A stretch of 26,808 nt of DNA from Elysia marginata. Taxonomy: Eukaryota; Mollusca; Gastropoda; Plakobranchidae. A program made the translations under genes and the position numbers. Within the stretch, counting starts at the first letter, position 1. Each line of letters begins with the position of its first letter. Under the pieces are notes generated by a model, which saw only the letters and a list, made by a program, of their open reading frames with translations, ran no database searches and had not been told where the DNA came from. The stretch spans positions 402,588 through 429,395 of the forward strand of contig BMAT01000636.1 in the NCBI GenBank assembly GCA_019649035.1, read 5' to 3'. Positions 24,601 through 26,808 of the stretch are shown one piece after another.

Positions 24601-26495
24601 ATTGAAAGACGGTAAAAGGTGAGTATTTTATTTAACTTAACAAATAAGCTTGTATTTGATGCCCAAAATTTTGAAGGCTTTTTAGTCCCCCCCCCCCAAA
24701 TTGATGTGCCATCTATTTTTGAAATGATAATGTTTGTTGCTTTGAGTGATTAAGCTGACACCTAACTCCAAACTTACTTTTCCATAAGATGTGAGACGGG
24801 CTATCGGCTGTTTGGTTCTAAGTGTCTGTCAAGCTGCACGCCCAACCCATGCTTCAACAACGTATCCTGCTCAGTGGTGAACTCGCGCGTGCTGTGCAGG
24901 TGTCCTCCGGGCTGGAGGGGCCAGTTTTGTGATACCCTGGCTCCTGAGCTGGTCACGAGTGGCAACATTAGTGACAGCGCCATGGCAGCTATGATTGTCT
25001 CCATGATTTCAGCCTTATGTGAGTTGCATGGTTGTTAAATGCCTGTATACTGTTCTTGAGGTTCATAAAACAGCAGCGAGAGAGAGGTTTAATGTGTGTT
25101 TGTGTGTATTTTTAAAAAAAATTATTATTCCTATTTTTTACTGTTTTATATGTATGAATACGTTTATATGTGACATGCAACTGTGAAAACAAATTTCCTA
25201 TGGGATGAATAAATGTATCTTATCTATCTTGTCTTATCTTATCTTATAATGTTTCAGTTAAACTACGACAGCAAATGGTAAGAAGTCTACAGCTGGACCT
25301 TTATTGCTCGTAATTAGAGTCACTTTTGGCTGAGTTACTAGAAACCTGATTGATGTCTGAAACATTGACTGTGAATTTTGGAATGCCTGTGGCGTTGAGT
25401 TCATTTAGTGTGGTAGTTTTCAATATTGATTTTATTACGACGCTTGCTCAAATCAGATTTATGTTACAAATAATCTGGCTTGCCATGAAAAGAAATGGGG
25501 GAAGTTTCTAGATACTGGAGTATGGAGCAAAGTATAAATTCCTGTGTTCAAATAACTCAAAGATGAATTAGTTAATATTTGTTTGTTTATAACTTTTTAT
25601 TTGATTGGTTCTTGCTTTCAGTGCTGGTTCTTACCGTGTTCCTTTTATACAAGTTTTGTCCTCGTAATGAAGATGGAGAAAAATACATCCTTGAAGTGGA
25701 CCCAGAAGATGACATAAGAGAAAATATCATCAATTATGATGAAGAGGGTGCAGGTAAAAATTTGAACTGGGCTTCATTTTCACCTTTATCTGAAACAGTT
25801 GTCAGAATTTCAAAGTTTTCAGATGGCTTTGTTGTGTATCTAACTCAATAAAGCTGGATGCTGTGCTTCCATTTGTGGTTCGTTAGATATAAGTAAAAAA
25901 CAAAATTATTATTGGAACAGACCTTGTAGTTCAATGTTTTATTAATTGGTAATTTTTAAATCGTTGAAGTAGATCAACTTTAGCTAAATTGATTGTTGTG
26001 TTTGAAGCTTGCCAGTTGTGTGTTACTACAGTACTATAATTACTTATCTGTCACTGAAACAAGAACACCTTGTATCTTGGCTCAATGACATTTTGTTTCA
26101 CGTGAGGTGCAATATTCTATGCCCATTTAAGTTTGTTTTTAACTCTAAAAATTATTTGGCACCCCTGATAAAAATCCCCAATAGCATCTTTTTATGATTA
26201 TTTCAAGTTGCAAGCCATAATTAGCAGTCCAAAATTTACCATTAACAAATGGCATCAAATAAAAGAGTGTTCCTCCCTAGGCATGCACCAATTTAAAAAT
26301 ATTTCTTACAAAAAGCACAAAATGAACTGGTCATTTGTATTGATATAAAAACAAAGCTTTGATATTTTTCACTTGTGTCTCTCCTTTCCCTATCTGCAGG
26401 TGAAGAGGACCAATCAGCCTATGATCTCTCCCGTTTACAGAAAGGAGGGGCTGAGGTGCCCTTGTTGCCCCCCCAAAAGAATTATTTGCTTGGTC
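810..26495 (+). CDS. CadN: Cadherin-N-like classical cadherin, partial at both ends (28 spliced exons)
   Basis: This is a type I membrane adhesion receptor of the non-chordate classical cadherin family, and the span includes introns. Joining the 28 exons listed separately gives one open frame of 1,639 codons with no stop. Domain order by window residue is: end of an EC repeat 1-16; EC repeats at about 17-120, 121-239, 240-358, 357-464, 463-570 and 569-696, each closed by a DxNDN motif; NC region about 697-950; EGF1 955-987; LG1 about 990-1190; EGF2 1226-1252; LG2 about 1255-1445; EGF3 1466-1499; EGF4 1503-1534; TM about 1552-1573; cytoplasmic tail from 1574. Known family role: calcium-dependent homophilic adhesion, with the tail binding p120- and beta-catenin. 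The NC/EGF/LamG block separates it from chordate cadherins. The family call is firm. Orthology to CadN rather than the shorter E-cadherin-like shotgun rests on two LamG domains and many EC repeats. Confidence 0.9.
954..1572 (+). other. Intron 1 (619 nt)
   Basis: This AT-rich intron runs from gtaaat to ttcag. The open stretches in it lack cadherin motifs and similarity to anything I recognise. I see no repeat or RNA feature. Confidence 0.75.
1573..1691 (+). CDS. CadN: CadN exon 2: middle of EC-B
   Basis: The acceptor is tatttcag/TT and the donor is CACAAG/gtaatt, leaving the frame in phase 0. It encodes residues 48-87, with the classic cadherin mid-repeat pattern: GGLKYRF, then FDI, then TGEI, then LDYE. 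These correspond to the strand and LDxE calcium-binding signatures of an EC fold. Confidence 0.9.
1726..1969. repeat. Possible degraded inverted-repeat element
   Basis: gcataggtgcca (1726-1737) is matched at 11 of 12 bases by the reverse complement of tggcgcctatgc (1958-1969). Inside lies a GC-richer block (about 1800-1970) with nested short inverted pairs, including caagagc with gctcttg and cacctaa with ttaggtg. This could be a MITE or SINE relic, but the arms are short and no target duplication is clear. Confidence 0.35.
2195..2300. repeat. 53-bp tandem duplication
   Basis: Two adjacent 53-bp copies (2195-2247 and 2248-2300) differ at a single base near the 3' end (aatat versus aaaat). The near identity suggests a recent duplication. 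Confidence 0.93.
2664..2852 (+). CDS. CadN: CadN exon 3: end of EC-B, start of EC-C
   Basis: The acceptor is cttttcag/CGA and the donor is ATGACA/gtgaga; both boundaries are phase 0. It encodes residues 88-150. SRDSD sits at the usual AxD position, and VTDENDNPPVF (residues 112-122) ends EC-B. The following acidic stretch with VVEED begins EC-C. Confidence 0.92.
2853..3156 (+). other. Intron 3 (304 nt)
   Basis: This short AT-rich intron ends in a clear pyrimidine tract (ttgttttctttcag). Nothing else is seen. Confidence 0.8.
3157..3390 (+). CDS. CadN: CadN exon 4: core of EC-C
   Basis: The acceptor is tctttcag/GTG and the donor is ATAAAG/gtgctt, with phase 0 on both sides. It encodes residues 151-228, nearly a whole cadherin repeat: RAKDYD, MRYRLLGEG, FTIDPTSGTISL, then LNRDEP in the LDxE position and EAQDED in the AxDxG position. 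The exon carries no stop before the donor. Confidence 0.93.
3644..3728 (+). CDS. CadN: CadN exon 5: end of EC-C, start of EC-D
   Basis: The acceptor is ttttacag/GTG and the donor is CCTCCAC/gtatgt, leaving one base of a split codon. It encodes residues 229-256. KDINDNPPIF (232-241) is a textbook inter-repeat calcium linker, and GEVDEHSPP opens the next repeat with its XEX glutamate. Confidence 0.92.
3729..4254 (+). other. Intron 5 (526 nt)
   Basis: This AT-rich intron contains a 22-nt A run at 4125-4146. No coding or structured feature is seen. Confidence 0.8.
4125..4146. repeat. Poly(A) run
   Basis: The run is 22 consecutive A residues. No retroelement body was recognised upstream, so I treat it as a simple homopolymer. 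Confidence 0.85.
4255..4421 (+). CDS. CadN: CadN exon 6: core of EC-D
   Basis: The acceptor used here is ttgctacag/GT and the donor is TCTATG/gtaatt. It encodes residues 257-312, including HDYDYKENGTVTYEI (DxD calcium ligands plus an N-glycosylation sequon, ENGT) and FNIDEHGNIYSM. With this acceptor the segment between the repeat's first glutamate and DYD is about seven residues longer than usual for an EC repeat. An in-frame AG at 4274-4275 would remove exactly 21 nt and restore typical spacing, so the 5' edge is slightly uncertain. Confidence 0.85.
4422..4940 (+). other. Intron 6 (519 nt)
   Basis: This is an AT-rich intron with a cluster of agatctag motifs between about 4711 and 4785, and no coding signal. 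Confidence 0.8.
4711..4785. repeat. AGATCTAG-type short repeat cluster
   Basis: agatctag appears near 4713 and 4743, and tagatctagatctagatg near 4767-4785. The same motif recurs in the introns near 11388 and 15520, so it is a dispersed low-complexity motif of this genome. Confidence 0.7.
4941..5101 (+). CDS. CadN: CadN exon 7: end of EC-D, start of EC-E
   Basis: The acceptor is attcctcag/GTG and the donor is TACAA/gtaaga (phase 2). It encodes residues 313-365: YLDRE in the LDxE position, RARDGG in the AxDxG position, and RDINDNAPVF (351-360) closing EC-D. The last codon, joined to exon 8, makes the Asn of an NAT glycosylation sequon. Confidence 0.92.
5102..5915 (+). other. Intron 7 (814 nt)
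   Basis: This AT-rich intron contains one small tandem duplication (tagacatttcttgt at 5407-5420 and 5424-5437). Nothing else is recognisable. Confidence 0.75.
5916..6081 (+). CDS. CadN: CadN exon 8: core of EC-E
   Basis: The acceptor is atttcacag/T and the donor is CACAAG/gtatag. It encodes residues 366-421: MSENFVEGVV with the repeat's first glutamate, then HATDKDE with the DxD ligands, LTFLL, and FKIDTLENRGIISI. The split codon (AA plus T) is Asn. Confidence 0.9.
6082..6730 (+). other. Intron 8 (649 nt)
   Basis: This intron holds a 15-bp near-palindrome (atgggtttaacccat, 6258-6272) and otherwise AT-rich sequence. A 29-codon ATG frame at 6160-6249 has no recognisable similarity. Confidence 0.75.
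6731..6885 (+). CDS. CadN: CadN exon 9: end of EC-E, start of EC-F
   Basis: The acceptor is ctgatttag/GCC and the donor is AAGAG/gtaggc (phase 2). It encodes residues 422-472. VDFEK fills the LDxE slot, EVRDNN the AxD slot, and DFNDNFPKF (458-466) ends EC-E. The TAG acceptor has only a weak pyrimidine run, but no other site keeps the frame. Confidence 0.9.
6886..7296 (+). other. Intron 9 (411 nt)
   Basis: This AT-rich intron has a C run near 6917-6928 and an A run near 7088-7099. Nothing else is seen. Confidence 0.8.
7297..7383 (+). CDS. CadN: CadN exon 10: N-terminal part of EC-F
   Basis: This 87-nt exon has acceptor ttattccag/A and donor TTCAG/gtaatc. It encodes residues 473-501: SIKENTEPGKII, then SANDSDSGINAEF. 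These are the opening glutamate and the DxDxG-N calcium and turn motif of a cadherin repeat. Both boundaries split an AG-purine codon (Arg, then Ser). It is too short to stand out as an open frame and was found from its protein motifs. Confidence 0.87.
7384..8822 (+). other. Intron 10 (1,439 nt)
   Basis: This long intron splits EC-F. It contains a 444-bp TIR-bounded element (7464-7907). The remainder (7908-8822) is AT-rich with T runs and has no cadherin-like frame. Confidence 0.75.
7464..7907. mobile_element. Non-autonomous TIR element (MITE-like), family unknown
   Basis: The 33 bases at 7464-7496 match the reverse complement of 7875-7907 without gaps at 25 of 33 positions, sharing acacaaaatga at the core. 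The interior is AT-rich and has no transposase-like frame. I could not identify a target-site duplication, so superfamily is not assigned. Confidence 0.55.
8823..8959 (+). CDS. CadN: CadN exon 11: middle of EC-F
   Basis: The acceptor is ccaatcctcag/C and the donor is GATAAAG/gtaaga. It encodes residues 502-547: SYLID, then FVIDSKTGLVKTRKKLDRE (residues about 514-532), with the TG turn and LDRE calcium motif, and IKAVDK leading into the last strand. It lies after a 1.4-kb intron that holds a TIR element. Confidence 0.9.
8960..9508 (+). other. Intron 11 (549 nt)
   Basis: The first part has a CT-rich stretch (about 9057-9103). The second part is a 41-bp minisatellite that runs to within about 15 bases of the acceptor. 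Confidence 0.8.
9179..9493. repeat. 41-bp minisatellite, about 7.5 copies
   Basis: The unit reads roughly ctggcttttcctcaatcagt followed by cttgcacactattaattttc. The ctggc anchor recurs at 9206, 9247, 9288, 9329, 9370 and 9411, exactly 41 bases apart. A further copy has a 4-base deletion (tggc at 9449), and there are partial copies at both ends. Units differ by a few substitutions. Confidence 0.93.
9509..9654 (+). CDS. CadN: CadN exon 12: end of EC-F, start of EC-G
   Basis: The acceptor is gttaaccag/GG and the donor is CTACAT/gtatgt. It encodes residues 548-596. VTDVNDNFPEF (562-572) closes EC-F, and VVYENMKPGENG opens EC-G. The acceptor is immediately preceded by a 41-bp minisatellite, which probably supplies its pyrimidine-rich tract. 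Confidence 0.92.
9655..10198 (+). other. Intron 12 (544 nt)
   Basis: This AT-rich intron has a C run (about 9674-9682) near its donor. No other feature is recognised. Confidence 0.8.
10199..10319 (+). CDS. CadN: CadN exon 13: N-terminal half of EC-G
   Basis: The acceptor is cttttgtag/GTC and the donor is AATAAAG/gtaagt. It encodes residues 597-636: EIFAKDRDTD with DxD ligands, FEFGLP, then NCKAEAC, a close cysteine pair rare in EC repeats, and FDLTFNK in the FxI position. The two cysteines could form a local disulfide. Confidence 0.9.
10320..10674 (+). other. Intron 13 (355 nt)
   Basis: This is an AT-rich intron with no recognisable element. Confidence 0.8.
10675..10896 (+). CDS. CadN: CadN exon 14: end of EC-G and VYNYKG linker into the NC region
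   Basis: The acceptor is gcacacag/AC and the donor is TACAAAG/gtaagc. It encodes residues 637-710: FDREKAKTYELPI (LDxE slot), VMSDMRGRGG (AxDxG slot), and GDLNDNEHFPG (690-700). The proline that normally follows NDN is displaced by EH here. This is the last EC linker with a DxNDN motif. VYNYKG at the 3' end, finished by exon 15, is the conserved start of the NC block in cadherin-N proteins. Confidence 0.93.
11732..11745. other. Assembly gap (14 N)
   Basis: Fourteen consecutive N bases interrupt the CpG-rich block. The true size of the missing sequence is unknown. Confidence 0.99.
12197..12236. promoter_or_regulatory. Candidate CCAAT / CRE / CTCGCGAG cluster
   Basis: An inverted CCAAT box (attgg, 12197-12201), a CRE-like tgacgtga (12218-12225) and the palindrome ctcgcgag (12229-12236) lie within 40 bases. 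Such motifs are common in CpG-rich animal promoters. There is no transcript evidence, so this is only a candidate internal promoter or enhancer. Confidence 0.25.
14405..14519 (+). CDS. CadN: CadN exon 15: NC region, first part
   Basis: The acceptor is tcctacag/GT and the donor is TTTCTC/gtaagt. It encodes residues 711-748: VGRVFVEDADDWDLQDKTF is the strongly conserved NC-region signature of DN-cadherin-type proteins. It follows the largest intron (3.5 kb). Confidence 0.92.
14520..15017 (+). other. Intron 15 (498 nt)
   Basis: About 40% of it is a fold-back element (14683-14892). The rest is AT-rich with an acceptor tract at 14980-15017. Confidence 0.8.
14683..14892. mobile_element. Fold-back (snapback) element with about 80-bp arms
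   Basis: The left arm (14683-14760) and right arm (14808-14892) are near reverse complements. Bases 14700-14724 pair perfectly with 14843-14867 (25 bp), flanked by further paired segments with a few mismatches and an 8-base insertion in the right arm. The AT-rich spacer is about 47 nt. No coding capacity is present, so this is a MITE-like or fold-back relic. Confidence 0.85.
15018..15208 (+). CDS. CadN: CadN exon 16: NC region, degenerate cadherin-like fold
   Basis: The acceptor is tatgtcacag/T and the donor is ATCCAAG/gtacct. It encodes residues 749-812: VDPDSGDIIMKKG, then YTFHVNVHDAEF and VSITVKDLSEEAV, then SGGVRIQ. It keeps the cadherin strand pattern but has no NDN linker, as expected for the membrane-proximal NC domain. 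Confidence 0.92.
15276..16126. mobile_element. Pogo/Tigger-like MITE (non-autonomous Tc1/mariner-type)
   Basis: The left end cagtacacgccggcttcaag (15276-15295) matches the reverse complement of 16107-16126 at 16 of 20 bases, including CAGT and ccggcttcaag. The element is flanked by TA on both sides (15274-15275 and 16127-16128), the expected target duplication. CAGT termini with TA duplications are typical of pogo-like transposons. A 36-base direct repeat (15308-15343 and 16059-16094, 30 of 36 identical) sits equally far from each end. No transposase frame is seen. Confidence 0.75.
15613..15660. repeat. (AG)24 microsatellite
   Basis: The tract is a perfect run of 24 AG dinucleotides inside the pogo-like MITE. 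Confidence 0.97.
16549..16769 (+). CDS. CadN: CadN exon 17: NC region, SEA-like segment
   Basis: The acceptor is taccttcag/GT and the donor is GAGGAG/gtaatt. It encodes residues 813-886, including LTAEQFIGSGSPSMYDKF, an alpha-rich FKKLLARKLG stretch, VEIVTLRDGEGYLEVRY, and AHGSPYLTP. The order helix, strand, strand, then a helix near VDNAVILHKEE resembles a divergent SEA module. That fold assignment is my inference. Confidence 0.9.
16770..17300 (+). other. Intron 17 (531 nt)
   Basis: This AT-rich intron has a C-rich run (about 17191-17211). The reading frame stays open for about 58 codons past the exon 17 donor, but that extension shows no conserved pattern. Confidence 0.75.
17301..17566 (+). 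CDS. CadN: CadN exon 18: end of NC region and first half of EGF1
   Basis: The acceptor is ttcctcag/TTT and the donor is CTGGC/gtatgt, chosen because it joins in frame to the TGTTCATGC of exon 19. It encodes residues 887-974. It holds the LDECEDE and GGC cysteines of the cysteine-rich box, an NGTS glycosylation sequon, and the first EGF cysteines (VCSAEYCFNGGTC, 954-966). Confidence 0.9.
17567..18482 (+). other. Intron 18 (916 nt)
   Basis: The intron is AT-rich, with A-rich tracts near 18288-18320 and 18395-18415 before a good acceptor. It splits EGF1. No recognisable element is present. Confidence 0.8.
18483..18675 (+). CDS. CadN: CadN exon 19: second half of EGF1, start of LG1
   Basis: The acceptor is ttgccatcag/G and the donor is CTGGAG/gtaact. 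It encodes residues 975-1039. ACSCPSGFEGLRC (975-987) finishes EGF1. The laminin G entry strand follows (SFDGASVAMYP), then TSIQFMTNEPDGVILYNGP, the core LamG beta-sandwich signature. Confidence 0.92.
18676..19414 (+). other. Intron 19 (739 nt)
   Basis: This AT-rich intron has a (TA)n tract at about 18749-18768 and a T run before the acceptor. Nothing else is recognised. Confidence 0.8.
18749..18768. repeat. (TA)n microsatellite
   Basis: About ten consecutive TA dinucleotides are present. Confidence 0.9.
19415..19591 (+). CDS. CadN: CadN exon 20: LG1 core
   Basis: The donor is GGGAAG/gtgagt. The acceptor could be cctgaag/ACC (start 19415, used here) or ccctcag/GAC nine bases later (19424). 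Both keep phase 0 and differ only by the residues TPQ. The exon encodes residues 1040-1098: DFILLELKDGFPQLRID, GPIKLKI, and ALNDGAWHTIDINRDGK, the LamG DGxWH motif. Confidence 0.87.
19879..20097 (+). CDS. CadN: CadN exon 21: LG1 C-terminal half
   Basis: The acceptor is tttaccag/AGA and the donor is AAACAG/gtaata, with phase 0 at both ends. It encodes residues 1099-1171: VEIVVDKC, LNVNTYLQLGG, and HFKGCLKELIHNKQ. FKGCLxxL is the typical last strand of a LamG domain, with its cysteine pair. Confidence 0.92.
20098..21372 (+). other. Intron 21 (1,275 nt)
   Basis: This AT-rich intron ends with a 23-nt T run (21306-21328) and a strong acceptor. I recognise no repeat family or coding frame in it. 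Confidence 0.75.
21306..21328. repeat. Poly(T) run
   Basis: The run is 23 consecutive T residues about 45 bases upstream of the exon 22 acceptor. Confidence 0.9.
21373..21622 (+). CDS. CadN: CadN exon 22: end of LG1 and EGF2
   Basis: The acceptor is tttttccag/CTC and the donor is AATAAAG/gtaagt. It encodes residues 1172-1254: a linker with two cysteines (1190, 1197), a basic and polar stretch, then a six-residue CFHGTC start and CQCTPGYFGARC (1241-1252), a short EGF module between the two LamG domains. Confidence 0.92.
21623..22547 (+). other. Intron 22 (925 nt)
   Basis: This is an AT-rich intron with a short TTG microsatellite near 21758-21771 and no other recognisable feature. Confidence 0.75.
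22548..22735 (+). CDS. CadN: CadN exon 23: LG2, first half
   Basis: The acceptor is tatcttacag/CT and the donor is CTTATG/gtaagt. It encodes residues 1255-1317: SYYLWKMKDDF, then LSLQLMFRTRQRSGIFMYLFD, and THYVRLM. This is the SLxFRTRxxxGIxxY pattern that opens a LamG domain. Confidence 0.9.
22736..23275 (+). other. Intron 23 (540 nt)
   Basis: This AT-rich intron ends in a long pyrimidine tract (about 23250-23275). Nothing else is seen. Confidence 0.8.
23276..23591 (+). CDS. CadN: CadN exon 24: LG2, core
   Basis: This is the longest exon in the window (316 nt), with acceptor ctttctcag/TTG and donor GTCATGA/gtaagc. It encodes residues 1318-1422: GKVRLAYNLGDGEKTLDL, NNGQWHTLLMKRFGREF (the LamG GxWH motif), a basic glycine-rich loop, and VNSHVYSGAL. 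Confidence 0.92.
23592..24151 (+). other. Intron 24 (560 nt)
   Basis: This AT-rich intron has no recognisable element. Confidence 0.8.
24152..24344 (+). CDS. CadN: CadN exon 25: end of LG2, first part of EGF3
   Basis: The acceptor is cctctgaacag/CT. The donor TGCAG/gttggt is weak but gives the expected CRC cysteine spacing when joined to exon 26. It encodes residues 1423-1486: TCVQDIRVND closes LG2, then CYRNDC, KSC, QIC and HHEC begin a cysteine-rich EGF-like module. Confidence 0.88.
24345..24788 (+). other. Intron 25 (444 nt)
   Basis: This AT-rich intron has a C run near 24688-24697 and an atypical gttggt donor. No other feature is seen. Confidence 0.78.
24789..25018 (+). CDS. CadN: CadN exon 26: EGF3 end, EGF4, first half of the transmembrane helix
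   Basis: The acceptor is tccataag/A and the donor is GCCTTAT/gtgagt. It encodes residues 1487-1563. RCETGYRLFGSKC ends EGF3. CTPNPC through CRCPPGWRGQFC (1503-1534) is a complete six-cysteine EGF4. A short stalk with sequon NIS follows, and MAAMIVSMISAL begins the membrane helix. Confidence 0.9.
25019..25621 (+). other. Intron 26 (603 nt), splits the transmembrane helix
   Basis: This phase-1 intron lies within the membrane helix codons. It contains a probable retroposon 3' tail (25168-25247). I see no second membrane-encoding exon in it. Confidence 0.8.
25168..25247 (+). mobile_element. Probable non-LTR retrotransposon 3' end with ATCTT-rich tail
   Basis: The stretch reads acaaatttcctatgggatga, then ataaatg, then a degenerate (tatct/atctt)n tail from about 25215. 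Many animal CR1/Rex/RTE-type LINEs end in a similar aaatttccc...gggat-aataaa-(short repeat) pattern. No reverse transcriptase frame is nearby, so it would be a strongly 5'-truncated copy. The family is not assigned. Confidence 0.5.
25622..25753 (+). CDS. CadN: CadN exon 27: second half of TM helix and juxtamembrane tail
   Basis: The acceptor is gctttcag/TG and the donor is GGTGCAG/gtaaaa. It encodes residues 1564-1607: LLVLTVFLLYKF completes the helix. KFCPRNEDGEKY follows, then DPEDDIRENIINYDEEGA, the start of the p120-catenin-binding juxtamembrane core of classical cadherins. The membrane helix is split by the preceding phase-1 intron. Confidence 0.93.
25754..26399 (+). other. Intron 27 (646 nt)
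   Basis: The exon 27 frame stays open for 32 codons past the donor, then stops at 25849-25851 inside a polyadenylation hexamer. The rest is AT-rich and ends in a good acceptor. Confidence 0.75.
25847..25852 (+). promoter_or_regulatory. Candidate intronic polyadenylation signal (AATAAA)
   Basis: A canonical AATAAA overlaps the TAA that ends the frame read through the exon 27 donor. The 10-35 bases that follow are GT-rich (gctgtgctt, tttgtggttcg), as expected for a downstream cleavage element. If used, it would make a cadherin ending shortly after YDEEGAG, without the rest of the catenin-binding tail. AATAAA is frequent in AT-rich introns, so this is only a candidate. Confidence 0.35.
26400..26495 (+). 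CDS. CadN: CadN exon 28: juxtamembrane tail, gene continues past the window
   Basis: The acceptor is tatctgcag/GT and the preferred donor is GGTC/gtaagt at 26496. It encodes residues 1608-1639: GEEDQSAYDLSRLQKGG and a proline-containing run. GEEDQ plus YDLSxLQ is the conserved classical cadherin sequence after the p120 core. The beta-catenin-binding segment is not in view and should be in the next exon. The 3' edge is set only by donor quality, because no next exon is available to test the frame. Confidence 0.8.
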
Positions 26496-26808
26496 GTAAG
26501 TTACTTTTAGCCAGTCATTGTCTCTATTTATTTGTTGTTGCAGCTTACTTGCTTCCTCACATGGTTTTTTTTGTTGTAATTTATCTGCCCTTATTAGTCT
26601 CATAGTTTGGCGCTCACCACCATTCTAAATATCAATGGCAGGCACATCAAACCTCTGATGTTAATATAGATAAAGAAGGCACACCAGAGGTTTGATGTGG
26701 TTTTATGGGAATTTCCAGGCTTTGGCTGTCATTCACATTTTTATAATTTTGTTTGAAATGTATCAGTTATTTTGTTCTAAGGTTTCAAAGTTTGAGTGAT
26801 TACAACTT
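26496..26808 (+). other. Start of intron 28, open at the window edge
   Basis: The sequence begins with the strong donor gtaagt. It contains a 15-bp hairpin (26643-26699) and no further cadherin tail sequence, so the next coding exon lies outside the window. Confidence 0.7.
26643..26699. repeat. Perfect 15-bp inverted repeat (hairpin)
   Basis: cacatcaaacctctg (26643-26657) is exactly complementary to cagaggtttgatgtg (26685-26699), with a 27-nt loop. It is a small structured repeat or the remnant of a short TIR element. Confidence 0.85.

Noticed and set aside
25019-25621. Duplicate TM-encoding exon like the mutually exclusive exons of fly CadN
   Set aside because: I scanned the flanking introns for a hydrophobic frame with splice sites and the DDIREN/YDEEG motif and found none.
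26531-26542. Acceptor-like ttgttgttgcag 45 nt after the exon 28 donor
   Set aside because: The resulting intron would be shorter than practical for animal splicing, and the following sequence does not resemble a cadherin tail.
1-26808. CRISPR array, operon, prophage or other prokaryotic system
   Set aside because: The window is a single intron-rich eukaryotic gene; its tandem repeats are a minisatellite and microsatellites without spacers.

Overview
This is a eukaryotic genomic window. AT-rich introns with homopolymer runs, microsatellites and transposon relics separate 28 coding exons of one gene, all on the + strand. The spliced frame stays open from position 810 to 26495 (4,920 nt, 1,639 whole codons), and every intron I placed is GT-AG. 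Residue numbers below count from the first complete codon in the window (GAT at 812), not from the true start of the protein. The true N-terminus lies upstream and the C-terminus downstream.

The gene is a non-chordate classical cadherin of the cadherin-N (DN-cadherin) type. In order, the window encodes the tail of one extracellular cadherin (EC) repeat, six full EC repeats with DxNDN calcium motifs, the non-chordate (NC) region, EGF, laminin G, EGF, laminin G, two EGF modules, one transmembrane helix, and the juxtamembrane catenin-binding part of the tail. The juxtamembrane core (DDIRENIINYDEEG followed by EEDQ) is the region that binds p120-catenin in classical cadherins. The beta-catenin-binding segment should lie in exons past the right edge. 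The chain is thus a membrane adhesion receptor: EC repeats for calcium-dependent homophilic contact, a membrane-proximal NC/EGF/LamG block, and a tail coupling to catenins and actin.

The organism is probably a protostome, because the NC/EGF/LamG block is absent from chordate classical cadherins. Scattered TAGATCTAGATC-type motifs suggest a mollusc, perhaps a gastropod; that is inference from memory and needs a search.

Layout: 1-809 upstream intron; 810-10896 exons 1-14 (EC repeats); 10897-14404 the largest intron, with a CpG-rich block and a 14-N gap; 14405-17566 exons 15-18 (NC region, first EGF); 17567-24344 exons 19-25 (LG1, EGF2, LG2, start of EGF3); 24345-26495 exons 26-28 (EGF3/4, TM, juxtamembrane tail); 26496-26808 start of the next intron. 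Introns carry a pogo-like MITE (15276-16126), a fold-back element (14683-14892), a 444-bp TIR element (7464-7907), a 41-bp minisatellite touching an acceptor (9179-9493), and a likely LINE 3' tail (25168-25247). I see no second gene, no RNA gene and no novel multi-gene system. The most testable oddities are a candidate intronic poly(A) site just after the membrane exons and a possible internal promoter in the largest intron.
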